Positions 44,837-56,712 of a stretch of 64,000 nt of DNA are shown in pieces. The stretch spans positions 7,628,779 to 7,692,778 of the forward strand of contig OY986971.1 of the NCBI GenBank assembly GCA_963920575.1, given 5' to 3'. Both the position numbers and the translations under genes were made by a program. Within the stretch, counting starts at the first letter, position 1; the number at the start of each line of letters is the position of its first letter. This DNA is from Narthecium ossifragum (Eukaryota > Streptophyta > Magnoliopsida > Dioscoreales > Nartheciaceae). Under the pieces are notes generated by a model. It saw only the letters and a list, made by a program, of their open reading frames with translations. It ran no database searches and was not told the DNA's origin.

Positions 44837-46161
44837 TGATACGAGTCGATCCGACTCGACCAACTGGATCCGAACCCAGAAGAGGAACCAAACTGGTTCA
44901 GCATCTTTCCTAGTTTGACTTGGACTTTCCTAGTTCAAACTAGAGTATTTAATTAGGATTTATTATTATTCTTTATTTGAGTCCTAGTTGATTGTTAGGA
45001 ATTAATTAAGAGTCCCTTTGAGTTAGGAAGTTGAGTTGAGTCAGAAACCTTATTACTTCCTAATCAAGCAAGGGGGTTTTCTAGTGGATTAGGACTCTTT
45101 CAAGGTCTATATAAAAGGACCTTAGTAGTTTTGTATTAGGTTATGGTTATGCATGAGATGAATGATTAAGAGTAGTTGATAAATTATCATAGGAGTAGAA
45201 TATCATAGGAGTAGAGATAATATAGCTTCCACCAGATATCTACCATAGATCCACCTTCTTCCCCGTCGGTCATCTTCTCCGCAGCCGGCACCGCCTCCAC
45301 CAGTGTTTCTCTCTCTCCGGTCACTTTCTCTCTCCTCCACGTCAGCGCCACGTCAGCCCTCTCTCCCAGTCACCTGCCACGTCAGCATCTCCTTCCTCCC
45401 TCTTCTCTCCCGTGCCAAACCCTAAGCTCCACCGCCGGCATCCTTCCCTACCTCCTCTCCGGCCAGCCCCGTCGCCATCCAAGACCTCCATTCTCTTCCC
45501 CGAGCCACCACGACCCCGCCCATCACTTTTCCGTCGCCCCACTCCATCTTCTCCGGTGATCCCCACGGCAACCCAACAACCCGGCTCCGTCCCCATCGCC
45601 GTCAACCCCACTTCCGACCCCTATCTTACCTCCAACCCACTCTAAACCCATAGCCGACCTCCTTAGACCCGATCCCAACCTTCCTAAGCCACTCCGGAAG
45701 CCCGCCGTCGTCCCTGACGTCGATCCCCTCTAAACCCATCGCCGACCACCTCCTAGATCCCGTTGATCCAGCCATTCTCCGACCAATCCAACCCTTCGAA
45801 TCTCATCCCCACCTCCAGGCCACCCTTCCTGGAAGTATCCCGACCGCCGCCGCCGTCCCTACGCCGGCGATCTACTCCGGTGACTCTCAACCCTCGGATC
45901 CAGGCTGGTTCAGCCCAACCAACCAATCCAACCACATCCAGCCAATTGAACCTGGTCAACCTGATCCAGATCACTTCAGACTTGACCCAGTCAAGTCCCA
46001 TCCAATCAGGCTTAGCCAGATTCGATCCAGCTTCAGCCAGATCCGATCTAGCTAGCCAAATTAATCAATTGGACTCAAATCAAGTCCGATAAGGCCGATT
46101 CTGATCGATTGGAGCAGTAGAGACCCATTACTAGAGGATCACGAGTAGACCGCTCGTAACA
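44837..46161 (+). mobile_element. Solo LTR E
   Basis: 1325 bp, TGATACGAGTCG...CGCTCGTAACA, with perfect 5-bp target duplication CTATG (44832-44836 and 46162-46166). A TATA box (CTATATAAAAGG) is at 45108-45119. Near its start is the interrupted palindrome CGAGTCG-ATC-CGACTCG (44841-44857). The downstream half is C-rich and gives long ORFs on both strands without domains. No internal region, so a solo LTR; the family (copia or gypsy) is undetermined. Confidence 0.88.
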
Positions 46162-46166
46162 CTATG

Positions 46167-46437
46167 TAGATATCGATCATTCCCATCTGAAACAATGACC
46201 CACTTACCAACTTATCTAACAATCCAAACCACAAAACAAAAAACCAGTCTTTGTCTTATCATCCCTTTCTATCTTATCACCAAAGTCCATGTCCAAACCC
46301 TAGAACCAAAGCCACACTAGCATAGGTATATTTATAAGCCAAAACGGAGCTCTCTTTACACCACCAGGTAACCACTTGTGAATGACTCTGTCATGCATCT
46401 TGCTAGATGATTTATTATACCCAACATGGATTTATTT
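46167..46437. other. Host sequence between LTR E and LTR D
   Basis: No gene recognised; probably non-coding CACTA sequence. Confidence 0.4.
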
Positions 46438-47107
46438 TGTCACACCCCCCCACAATTAAATCCAAATTATCCCAAAATTACTAAAAATTTTGACATGAGC
46501 CTTGGGCACGACAGTGTGAATTCACAATTACAACCTGTCAATAGATACAAACCACACATCCTATGACATTTCATCCAATTTTTACAACAAAAATCATAAT
46601 TGTAGGGACACCATCGCCCCATAACATTCACTCACTGAAAGGTTTCATGTACATAGGATTGTGATAAAAAAAAATACACAATGATCATGCCACAAGATCT
46701 CCATTTTATACACATTCCAAAGTCCAGCATAATATAAGCACTAACATAATAATCCAAGAGTCAAGTACAAAGTAAATAAAGATACTAACTTCATCTCACC
46801 ACCTACTACAAAACTAACTCTCAAATGAATCAAATATAAATTGATGCTTCATCACTATCTCTCGTATCCACGTGATGCATTGAACTCTACTCTACAGATA
46901 TGTCCTCCAGCAATAAAAAATATAAAACCCAAAAATGAGCTCGAAAGCCCAGTAGGAGTTACTTGACGACAATCTAGGACACTAGTGTACACCAACCTAT
47001 CCTAATATACTGACCCTAGTATGGTCTGGCCAGTCTGGGTAAGTCTTACATGCACATACGCCACGTCCGACCGTCAATGCTCGCCCAGACCCCTCTAGAC
47101 TCTACAC

Positions 47108-48330
47108 TAGGGGTGGCAATCCAGGTCATGACCCACGAACCCAACCCGACCCGAAATAAACGGTTCTGGGTTTGGTGTAATCGGGTTTGGGTCGACCCGT
47201 TTATGACCTGTGAATAAATGGGTCGGGTCGGGTTGACCCGCGGGTTTGACGGGTCAACCTGTTTATCCGTTTAAAAGGGAAAAAAGAGAAAAAAAAACTA
47301 AAAACCCTAACAAGCTAACCTCCTACCCGCCGCCCCTCTCTTCCTCTCCTCCTTCTCCATTATCCTCTCCCAAGTCCCAACCCTCTCGCCAGCCACCCCT
47401 CTCTTCCTCTCCTCCTCCTTCTCCGTTCTCCTCTCCCAACCCTCTCGCCCCTCTCCTCCTCTCCTCCTCTCCTCCTCCTTCTCTGTTCTCCTCTCCCAAC
47501 CCTCTCATCGGCCGCCCCTCTCTTCCTCTCCTCCTCCTCTGTTCTCCTCCCCCAACCCTCTCGCTGCCCACCCCTCTCTTCCTCTCCTCCTCCTTTTCCG
47601 TTCTCTCCCAACCCTCTCGCCGATCGCCTATCTTTCCAAGGCCCCTCTCGCCGGAACGTAGGAGCCCTCTCCCTCTCCGATCTACCTTCCCGTCGGCCAC
47701 TGCCTCCCCTCCGTCCTCGACCCCGATTTACATCCCTCGATAGTTCTTCTCCTTTCCGACGACACCGCGACCTCCCCGAGGTCCCCCCTACATCGACGAT
47801 GGCCCTCCCCGTCACTGGCGACCACGACCCTGAGTTCGGCCATCGTTGCCCGTTCCTCCATCTCCTTTGGAGCTGGCACCACCCGAAGTCTCCTTCCCTT
47901 CCGACGGCACTCGACGGCGTCTTGACGCCGCCCGCAGTCCTCCTCGCCGGAAGCTCCGCCCGAGCTCTTCAACCCTCTCGGATTCGGCGACACCACCGCT
48001 CTACACCGCCACCCACGGCCTCCCCGACCCTGTCTGGTCCCAGATCCGGATGCCAGAGGCTTCCCCGACTCCTCTCCAGGCAGATCCGGCGACCAAACGC
48101 CGGCTTTTCGCTCTTGGGTCGCGGTCGGCGGTCGGCGGTCGGCGGTCGGGTTGTTGTCACTTAGGCGGGTCGGATTGGGTCGGGTTGACCCGTTTATAAA
48201 TTGGTTGGGTTCGGGTTGATAAACCTGACCCGTTTATTAAATGGGTCGAGTTCGGGATTGGCTTTTGGGTTGAGATATCAATGCTCGACCCGACCCGAAC
48301 CCGACCCGTGAACCCGAATTGCCACCCCTA
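47108..48330. mobile_element. Non-autonomous hAT element rich in GGGTCGGGTT
   Basis: 1223 bp with ends TAGGGGTGGCAAT and ATTGCCACCCCTA (exact inverted repeat over 13 bp). It is flanked by 8-bp CTCTACAC (47100-47107) and CTCCATAC (48331-48338), which match at six of eight positions and differ by two transitions. Both subterminal regions consist of GGGTCGGGTT/AACCCGACCC repeats. The interior (47330-47700) is a CTCCTCCTT tract; a C-rich part follows. No transposase. Confidence 0.88.
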
Positions 48331-49615
48331 CTCCATACTAGTATCGGGATAACATCCTCAAGACAAATCCTTAAGTCAATTCAAGTCCTTGATCAACATA
48401 CGGAGATTAAAATCCATCCGTCATGTCATCGACACAGGTTCTAGACTCTGACTAGTATAGAAAAGGATTTGACTAGACACAACCACCATCTTTGTCCTAA
48501 GACAACCTGGCATTCCTAGCATGTATGCACAATCCACATAAACAATTGATCAAACAATAAAAAGGTCAATTAATCTCATTACACATACATTTAGAAAATC
48601 ATCATATACACAACATAACATGTCATAAATAAGCTTATAATCGTCTCAACCAACCCAACAAGCTTTAGCACATCAAATACATTATCAAGGCATATAAAAC
48701 ATCGCATATACACACGATATTATTAATATATATACATACATATATCATGACATCAACACATTTATATAGCAAACAAAGCACAACAATCCTAGTAGGAGGC
48801 AACTTCTACCTCAAAGGCAACTCGAGGTCCATGTCAGGTTCTGATCCTGACAGCCGCTCACCCGATCGCCAAAAGCATAGGAACAAGGACAACGGTCAGG
48901 TAGAGCTCCAAACACAGTTGAAAGTACTAGAAATATGTAGAGCTCGAAAAACCAGTCGAAATGACGTCAAAATCAATGAAATCGGATGTCGGCGCTCCGC
49001 ACGCCGGGGCGCGCGTGACAACACCGTCGACGGGTGGACCAGTCCCCCAGCATTTCCAACGTGGGGTTGCCGCTCTACCGCACCACGGCTGCAACTTGCC
49101 ACGCCTATGACGGAATCTGCTGCGCTAGGAGAGATGCCCCGGACCACAGGGGTCTTTCCTCCGGCGCTGCAGTCGCCGAGGGAAGGTCCCCGACGCCGTC
49201 TACGGCATCTTCTCCGGCGACCCATCGCTGGAAAACCACCCTCTCCCCAAAGAAGCTCACCCAAAACCCGGAAACACGATGAAAACGATGAAAAACGAAG
49301 GGGAGAGAAGGTAGAAGCTCACCTGAGCCAAACAGGAGAAGAAATCCGGAGGAAATCCGACCGGATCTACCCTTTTTTCAGCGAACTCCACCTCTCCTTC
49401 TCCCAGTTTTCTTCCTCCCTTCCTCCCTTCTTCTCCGGCACCGACGATCCCTCTTCCTCCTCCCACTCCCTCCCTCTCTCTCTCTCCCGATCTCTCTCCA
49501 TGCTTTTCTCTCTCTCTCTCGGGTTTGGCAGCCAAAAGGGGAAGGAGAAGAGGAAATAGAATAAAGGGGAGAAGACTCTCAATTTGTCTAGAAGGAGGGG
49601 TAGTTTTTTTGCAAA

Positions 49616-49640
49616 CCCCCCCCCCCCCCCCCCCCCCCCC
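49616..49640. repeat. Poly-C tract (25 C)
   Basis: Uninterrupted run of 25 C inside LTR D, about 80 bp from its start; G25 on the LTR sense strand. The length is likely variable and error-prone. Confidence 0.9.
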
Positions 49641-49716
49641 ATGCAAAACCCCTAATTATATGAAAGTTCCTTCAATATTCAGAAAATCCCCTATTTATGC
49701 AAATAGGCCTCGTATA

Positions 49717-49951
49717 TGTTTATTGATGTGTGTTGCTATTATCCATGCAAACAGGAGCCACGTTGCTAGGTATAGGGAATATGCTAGATGATTTATTTGA
49801 TTCGTGGCTCTTTATCCTCTCCGGTGTCATCCAAACATCATTTTAGCACATATGATGGTACTTGTCTTTAATCTTCTAATCATGATTTCTTATTTCATGT
49901 TTTTTTACTCAAATGGTAACCAAACGTAATGCAAGGTGCTTTCTTTAGAAT
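49717..49951. other. CACTA non-coding sequence upstream of the second ORF
   Basis: AT-rich host sequence. The string GCTAGATGATTTATT occurs here (about 49781) and also at about 46404, on the other side of LTR D. Confidence 0.4.
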
Positions 49952-51437
49952 ATGACTCCCAATCAGCAAGATGAAATGGTAACACCTATTGATCAATATG
50001 AGACAGGCCCATCAATGTTTGAAGATATCATTGCACCTCGGAAAAGGGTAGGGCGTGGGAAATCAAGAGGCATAAGGCTGTCGAATGCGTGGCGTGCAAA
50101 TGGATATCAAAAGTTGCCAATTCAAATTCCAGTGGGTGTCGGTGTCCCTGTTGGCCAAAGTGCAGCAGTGTTTGTTTTTGAGCTGAGTTATGTAGTCAAA
50201 CAACATGCTCCATTGGGTGTAACGGAAAAAGCTTCAGAAGGTGTGACTAAGTGGAAGGAGGTCGATGATGAGATGAAAGACAAAATCTACAAATGCATGC
50301 AGGTATAAGTTCAATTTTCGTATGTATATCTAATCAATTCATATTCATATGTTGTTATCATAGCTATTGACTACTAATTTTAATGGTTTTGTACTCAAAG
50401 TTTGAATTCAACCACACTCCGTATTCAAAGGAATGTATTATTCATAAAGCAAATAAGTTGTATAGGGAATGGTGTTATGGACTATATCGAAATTACTACC
50501 TAAAATATGAGAATGATTCTTCATGACTTCTACATGTTCCCTCATATGTTAGTTCTTCAGATTGGGCAACACTTGTGGCATGTTTTGGAAGTTATAAGTA
50601 TAAGGTAAAACCTTATAATTTAGCTCTCTCTTTTAACTTGTGTATAGTGTGGTCAATTTGTTTAAAAGATGTAGGGAGAGATGAAATATTTTATTTATGT
50701 CACTAATGGACTATCACCTTCGTTCCAACAGAAAAGTTCAAACAAGAACAAAAAAAGCCGTGAACTAGGAGTTACGCAAGTTATAGGACGCAAATCCTTA
50801 TAGTCTATAATTTATGCTATAGTAGGTTAACAATTTAATATGCATACAATAGGTAACTTGTATATATCTCATTGTGATACTATATTTACATGTGTTGACA
50901 ACAAGATCCAGAGACCGGAGAGAAGCTTGATGGGCAAGAATTATGGCAGAGGACTCATCAAAGGCCAAATGGAGCTTGGGTTGATGAAAGATCACACAAG
51001 ATTCATGTGAGAACTTATCCAATTGAGTTAATGTACTACAACTCTTTGTATCGAAAATAGTATATCTAATATTATTTTATTCATGAATTTTATTCTTTGC
51101 ATGTAGGAAGAAATGATAAATTTACTTAATCAGTCGCAAAGTTTCGAATCCGGGGAGGATCTAGCACCACTCACACCAAGTGAGGTTTTTGTACAAGTCG
51201 TTGGTCAAAGGTGAGGCCATGCTAAAGGTTATGGTTGTGATCCCAAGGGTGCTAACACTGGAACAAATAGAAATTTTCAAGAGCGTGAGGAGCAGCTTAT
51301 TAAAGAGCGTGATGATCTCGCAAAGAGCTTGACTACAATGGAGGAAACATTTGATGCGCGTGTGGAAGCTATTGTCCAGCAATATTAAGACAAATCGTTT
51401 CGATCGTCTCGAGATTCTGAGTGTTCTAACTCTAATG
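49952..51437 (+). pseudogene. CACTA second protein (Ptta/En/Spm plant transposase family)
   Basis: This is the accessory DNA-binding protein class that accompanies TNP2 in CACTA elements. Exon-like blocks: 49952-50300 (ATG, IIAPRKRVGRGKSRGIRLSN, then LPIQIPVGVGVPVGQSAAVF, KQHAPLGVTEK, followed by GTATAAG); about 50400-50607 (FEFNHTPYSKECIIHKANKL, YREWCYGLYRNYYLKY, a stop, SSSDWATLVACF); about 50731-50780 (KNKKSRELG); about 50905-51007 (DPETGEKLDGQELWQRTHQR, GAWVDERS); about 51107-51437 (EEMINLLNQ, LTPSEVFVQVVG, a stop, HAKGYGCDPKG, then a coiled-coil QEREEQLIKERDDLAKSL). Order and motifs match the family well. At least two internal stops (50524 and 51213 regions) indicate a dead copy. Confidence 0.88.
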
Positions 51438-52730
51438 TAAGTCAAATATCTTTTATTTTGGTAAAAAGATGATAATTGTTATTTCCCATTAGAACTTAAC
51501 CTCTCTAATATCTTTTATGTTTTATTGTTTTGTCTCTTTGTGTATAGGGTGACTTATAATAGAAGATGTTTGTCCAACAATACTTTTTGCATGCATTCAA
51601 TAAGCTTTTCTTCTCTCTTAATTGTTTATATATCATCTATCCTTTCTTAATTGATATAAGTTGGGTACATATCCTTGTTTAACCCATCTGCTTCTAGTAT
51701 ACTAAGCTAATCTAAGTCTCTTTTTCTTGCTTCTCATATTTCACTATTTAGGAACATTTTTTATTGTCTTACACAGGAATGTCTTGATATATGCAATCCT
51801 GATTTTTTTTGTTCTGTGTCACACTTTTGCTTCACTGATATGATTGCATTTTATGGTTTCTTTGTAGTAGTGGAGTCCAAGGATGGGACTATCTTTGTCG
51901 GTTCTGCATTTGCAGCTTATCAAGAAAGTACTTCGGCACATTTATTTGCTTACTTCGGCCTAGCTTCTACATGTCATATGCTTTTATGGTTGATAGGAAT
52001 CAACCTTTTCTTTGTTTTTATTTTCTTACAACCGTGTCAGGGGCACGGGCATCCCACTAATATCAGTTATAGTATTTCTTTTTTTTCAATATAAATCTCC
52101 ATTGAAGTGCAATATATAAGAAGAGACTTTAATATATGTTCAACAAGTTGTTTCAAAATGCATGCATTTGTAACTTTAATGATTGGCCCTATTTATGAGA
52201 TTATTCAATAACTTGCAATCCTAGGCTTAGGAAATTGAGTTATTGCTTCTAGACATTATTACATACTATCTTGTCAATTGTTCTATCACTTCTTGACTTA
52301 CTAAATTGGTTCATCTTCTTGTTAAAATAATTTGGAAAACTTTATTAACCATAGCTATCAATCTAACTATCTTTGTTAAAAGTTCTCTTACGTGTTTTTC
52401 TTAGGTACATATCAGCGAAATGGATCCTTGACAACTCATTTTGGAGGATCCCTAAACAACTAATCTTGAGACACTTCTTTTTGAATATTAGAAGTTCTAT
52501 TTGTGCAACTTGTGGTTTGTCTTCTGTGATTAAATGATGTTCTATGTTGATTGTGTTGATTTTGAAAATGAACTTGAAACTAATACATGAATGGTGATAT
52601 TTCGTATGCATTTTGGTGTGTCATTAAAAGTTTCGGTATTATGTATAGGAAAAAATAATACATACGGATAAATTGAATTTTTTGTTATTAAAATATTGAA
52701 AGGCTGGCATTTTTATGTATATGCGGTATG
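51438..52730. other. CACTA 3' non-coding sequence
   Basis: AT-rich. A 92-codon frame at 51816-52094 is hydrophobic but has no recognisable domain and no supporting context, so it is not called as a gene. Confidence 0.45.
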
Positions 52731-53258
52731 TTGAAGCTGCCATAATATATTAATCTTTAATTGCAGATAAAAGTTGCCATGTTAAATATTTTAAACACGA
52801 CAGGACAAGTTGCCGCTAACAGTCTTAAATACGGCATCGCTTTGCCGATAATATCATATTTTGTATGGCTGTACTATGATGCCATTAACGGATGGGTTTC
52901 AATGGCAATAAATATTGCCGTAATTTCATACGGCAACATTGACTCGCCGGTAATATTGTTGCATTATATGGTAACATTATTTTGCCATTAAAAAAATATT
53001 TTTTATGCCAACCGTTGTCGCCAGAAATACATCTCATTATTGGCAATAAATAAATGTTAATATGACTAGAAACTATTGCCATATAAAGACAATTTTACGG
53101 CAACATATTGATATTGTCATAAATTTTTATTTGTGACACACTCTTTTACGGCATAGTGCGGCAATTTTAAAATGTTGCTGTAATAAGCCTTCTATGGCAA
53201 AATTATGGACTTAAGTGGCAATAAGACCTTGCCATGAACGGGCTTTTCTCTACTAGTG
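52731..53258 (+). mobile_element. CACTA 3' subterminal repeats and terminus
   Basis: Around twenty copies of TTGCC(G/A/T)/(A/C)GGCAA in both orientations, the sort of subterminal array that CACTA accessory proteins bind. The region ends TTTTCTCTACTAGTG, the reverse complement of CACTAGTAGAGAAAA, which is the classical CACTA terminal repeat. This fixes the right end of the element at 53258. No matching left terminus was found in the window. Confidence 0.92.
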
Positions 53259-53534
53259 AAGGTTATAATCAAGACAGGGGTCGCCGAACCACTTGGCCCA
53301 CTCTGCCGACTAGGCGCTATTTGCAACAGAAAACATAGCTAACCAACACACAAAGTACATAGAGTAAGATGACAACCAAGCTAGGCATGAGAACACGCAC
53401 TAGACTACAAAGACACACGATTGCACAACAAGCAAGCAACGATGTTCTATGACTCGACCTAGCTATAAGAAACCTCGCACACATGCTAAGTCCTATCTCC
53501 CTATAGGATCTATAACCAACGCTCTGATATCATC
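53259..53534 (-). mobile_element. Gypsy family F leader and primer-binding site
   Basis: Non-coding 5' internal sequence of a reverse-oriented element. It ends GCTCTGATATCATC (53521-53534), whose complement GATGATATCAGAGC matches the initiator tRNA-Met primer-binding site. LTR F begins at the next base. Confidence 0.7.
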
Positions 53535-53815
53535 TGTCACGCCCCAGCGCAATTATCATCCAATAAAACCTAAAACTTTAAAACTTTTTCGGCATGACCA
53601 TTGGGCACAAGCGTTTGGACGATCATCTCACATGCAATCCCATGATCATTTATTTACAACCTGTGATATTAATTTTGCATTCTACAGCAGAAGCATATAT
53701 TAACTCACAACATGACACCTTCGCCCCACAAGATACAACTAATGACATCAAACAATTAGAGGCCACACGCCTAACATGTATCTAATACATATCTCATGAC
53801 TGTCCATAGGTAAAT
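53535..53815 (-). mobile_element. LTR F fragment (5' LTR, reverse)
   Basis: Begins TGTCACGCCCCAGCGC and follows the LTR F copy at 12759 closely (AATTATCATC, AATCCCATGATCATTTATT, AGATACAACTAATGACATCAA). It is broken at 53815 by LTR A. Confidence 0.85.
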
Positions 53816-55825
53816 TGTCACACTCCAACCAAGAAAACTCATCCGGTTCGAGGCGTGAGAGTTCCAATTCTATTTAATCCATCTGTGGCGCATTTATAAT
53901 AAAATAATACGTCTAAATTAAACAATTGATATGGGGTCAAAACTGTAATCTTTAATATAAGACAAGATTTCTGATACAAAACTAATCCTCAAAGGACATG
54001 TATATAACTATCTCAAAAATCCTCATACAAGGAAATTATACATTTATATAGTCTAATAGTAAAAACTAAACCCCAAATCCTCAAGCACCTCCAGAGGTTG
54101 ACGCGCCACCAAGAGCCTGTCTAGCTGGTGCTACAGAAGAAAAGCTGACGTATGCACCTGCAAAACACAGCCCGAGTAGGAGTGAGCGATAAGCTTAACA
54201 GGATTCTATTCTACGTCACATTGAAAGGAAAGGGAACAATAAAGTCTCAGGTTCCACCTTATCTCTAGGGGAAAATACACTTTACGAGCACCGCCTACCC
54301 CATGGCACACACTCTGATGACCTCCACTGTCAACAGTTGTCCCTCTGACAAATCAAGCACTCTAGCGCTGAAACAACATGGCGCAGGACACAGGGTGATT
54401 CGTAACTTCCTCTAAAATTGAAACTAAGACTGAGCCTGAAACTTAGGACGACCTCTACACTTCAATCAGAGTAATTACAGTCAACTAGACAGTAACCTCA
54501 AAAACATAAGATTATTATGACAATTTAGTCCTAAACCATACTACCCAGCCTCGGTCCTACGGCTAGATCCGAGCTACCCGAGCCCTTGAATCGGCGATCA
54601 ACACATCGCCCACACCTAGCCTAGAATGCATCTAATGCAATTAATTATATGTATGCTCACACCCATATAGATAAGATTTCATACATTCAACAATATGATA
54701 AAATAATATACATGGCTACACGCAGGATACAGCTTGCCAAGAGGGTGAACATAGCAAAGGTCTATATAAAACGGATAAATAGGCGCACAAGCATACAAGT
54801 CTCCACCAGACTAAGAAACCATCTAAACTAGCAATCAATAATGATTTCAGCATTACGACGGCATCCACGAGCCGTAAACCAAAATTCTACAAATGGGATA
54901 CAACCACAGCTAACAAACAATCTAGCAGTTGAATATCTTATTTTACACATCCTAAGGGGGCGTGACTCCCTTCATTCAACCACGAGCCTCGCATAGGGCT
55001 GGGCCACACATAGGGCCTACACATATATAATAACATATATATATATGAAAAGCTCGAATTATCAAAATTAAGCAAATGGACTACTAATTTTGAAAAAACA
55101 TAACTTTCAATCTAAACATATGATTGATGTGAAACTTGATATTCGAACTCATTGACATACCTTGAATCACATATATGAAAATTGGATCGATCGAATAAAA
55201 GGAAATAGATAAAAACCTATAATTTCGGTTTAAATTTAGATTTGATAAACGACTCAAAATCCCTTCGAATATTTCTCGGATTAAAACTAAAATATTCCGA
55301 TCAACCCCAAAGATCATCAAGACCATCATATCCAAAAATAAAATCAATTGGATAACGAAATTCGACTTAATTGCTCCAATTAAACTCACTACTCTGTTCT
55401 GCACAGTCCGGCCATTTAATTCACTAAATATCATACATAAATCCAAAAAATATGAAACCAGTTGGAATTCAAAGCTAACTCAAAGATCTAAAATTCTCAT
55501 GTTTAAGCTCAGCTAAGACCATGCACGTACAGTTCTGTAACTCAGAAAATCCAGAAATTAGTCAATGTAAAGTTGCTTAAATCCGATTAAAATCCAACCA
55601 AAATACAACCAAGCTTCAATCAGATATCAAGCATGCGTAGGAAAATCATCTGGCATAGATTAATCAAGTAATTAAGCAAACAATTAACCTAGAACACTTA
55701 AACAAGGCTTAAGTGAAGCATTATACCGTTCTACGGTAATCCTCGATTAATCCTTGATTAATCCGTGTGGGAAAGGTCTAGATCAACTCCTCTCCTTTTT
55801 GGCAACCTCCTCAAGCCTCTGAAAT
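53816..55825 (-). mobile_element. LTR A fragment (reverse), truncated
   Basis: Begins TGTCACACTCCAACCAAG and contains the family block CACAGCCCGAGTAGGAGTGAG (about 54165). It stops near 55825, where LTR B sequence begins, without the usual CCTCACA end. Its segment at about 55550-55610 is the best guide to what lies across gaps 1 and 2. Confidence 0.8.
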
Positions 55826-56699
55826 TACATGTGTATTCATACAAATTTCATCTCAAGTGAGTCATTACATCAAAAAACAAAAGAGAATTCTAAGAAAAAG
55901 CCCTAAGACATCAAGGAATTCCAAAGGAAAGAGAGTTTAGCTACTCATCTTGGGTAGGAGATCCATGGAGAGAGATGTTTGATCCATCTTCTCCATAGAA
56001 ATGCAACTTTAGAGTCCTAAATCTCTCTAACTCCAAGGAGGGAAGAAGGCTAAGAAAAAGATTCTAAAATAAGAGTCAACCCCTATTTATAGGGCTCAAG
56101 TCGTGGACCATCGGATTAGATCCGAACAGTCCATTTCTACTAGTTAGCCGCGTTTGGATCGATCCATACAGGTTTGAATCGATCCAAACTATAGATTTTG
56201 GGGTTTTTAAAGGCTTGGATCGATCCAAGATGAGTTCGAATCGATCCATTGTGCAAAACTGTAAAAGACGATCTAGAAGGAGGTTTTGGATCGATCCATA
56301 CAAGTTTGGATCGATCCAACAAGGCTCTGGATCGATCCAACCATGTCCGGATCAATCCATTGTGCAAGGCTGAGAAGTGGTCTCTAGAAACGGTCTTTGG
56401 ATCGATCCAGATAGGATTTGGATCGATCCACTATACAGAGCCTAGTATGGTTCTCTGGATGGCAGGTTTGGATCGATCTAGAAGTATCCGGGACCGATCC
56501 AAAATAATCTTGAATCGATCCAAATATGGTTGTTTGCACTTTTTCTTCATCTTTTACACCTTTTCACCATGAAATCGATGTATGTCTTCTTGGGACTCAT
56601 TGGACTTGTAGTATACTAACAAACTATTAGTAATACACCGCTCGGTTACTAACAAAGCTAAGTTGAAGGGTTATGTTATGCGTATTTTGTGATTTATCA
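55826..56699 (-). mobile_element. 3' LTR of a Tat/Athila-like element (family B), truncated
   Basis: Matches LTR B at 30440-31329: TGTATTCATAC, GAGTCATTACATCAA, CCCTAAGACATCAAGGAATT, TTTAGCTACTCATCTT. It ends GTGATTTATCA at 56699, next to the polypurine tract. Minus-strand TATA box CTATAAATAG at 56083-56092; palindrome array upstream at 56153-56525. The left 375 bp of the LTR are missing. Confidence 0.85.
56153..56525. repeat. GGATCGATCC palindrome array in the 3' LTR B
   Basis: About fourteen TTGGATCGATCCA-type palindromes, spaced about 20-40 bp, beginning roughly 60 bp upstream of the minus-strand TATA box. Confidence 0.9.
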
Positions 56700-56712
56700 C
56701 ACCCCTCAACTT
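56700..56712 (-). promoter_or_regulatory. Polypurine tract of the Tat/Athila-like element
   Basis: The minus strand reads AAGTTGAGGGGTG directly before TGATAAATCAC, the first bases of the 3' LTR. Confidence 0.75.

Larger units (their letters stand above)
46438..49716 (-). mobile_element. Solo LTR D (reverse) with a nested hAT element
   Basis: The plus strand begins TGTCACACCCCCCCAC and matches, reversed, the end of the 14478-16746 copy (for instance AATTATCCCAAAATTACTAAA, CTTGGGCACGA and GAATTCACAATTACA-like strings). The right end near 49716 is worn (GGCCTCGTATA). The flanks TATTT and TGTTT are a possible imperfect target duplication. It contains the hAT element at 47108-48330 and a 25-C homopolymer. 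ORFs at 48747-49559 and on the opposite strand are GA/CT-tract artefacts. Confidence 0.8.

Noticed and set aside
47246..48199. Several 100-165 codon ORFs in the CTCCTCC region
   Set aside because: They are inside the hAT element, open on both strands because of the CTCCTCCTT tract.
48747..49559. 270-codon plus-strand ORF
   Set aside because: It lies inside LTR D and reads through CT-rich repeats (SLSLSRSLS); the forward LTR D copy does not preserve the frame.
51816..52094. 92-codon hydrophobic ORF
   Set aside because: No domain, no homologue recognised, AT-rich CACTA 3' region; hydrophobicity follows from T-rich codons.
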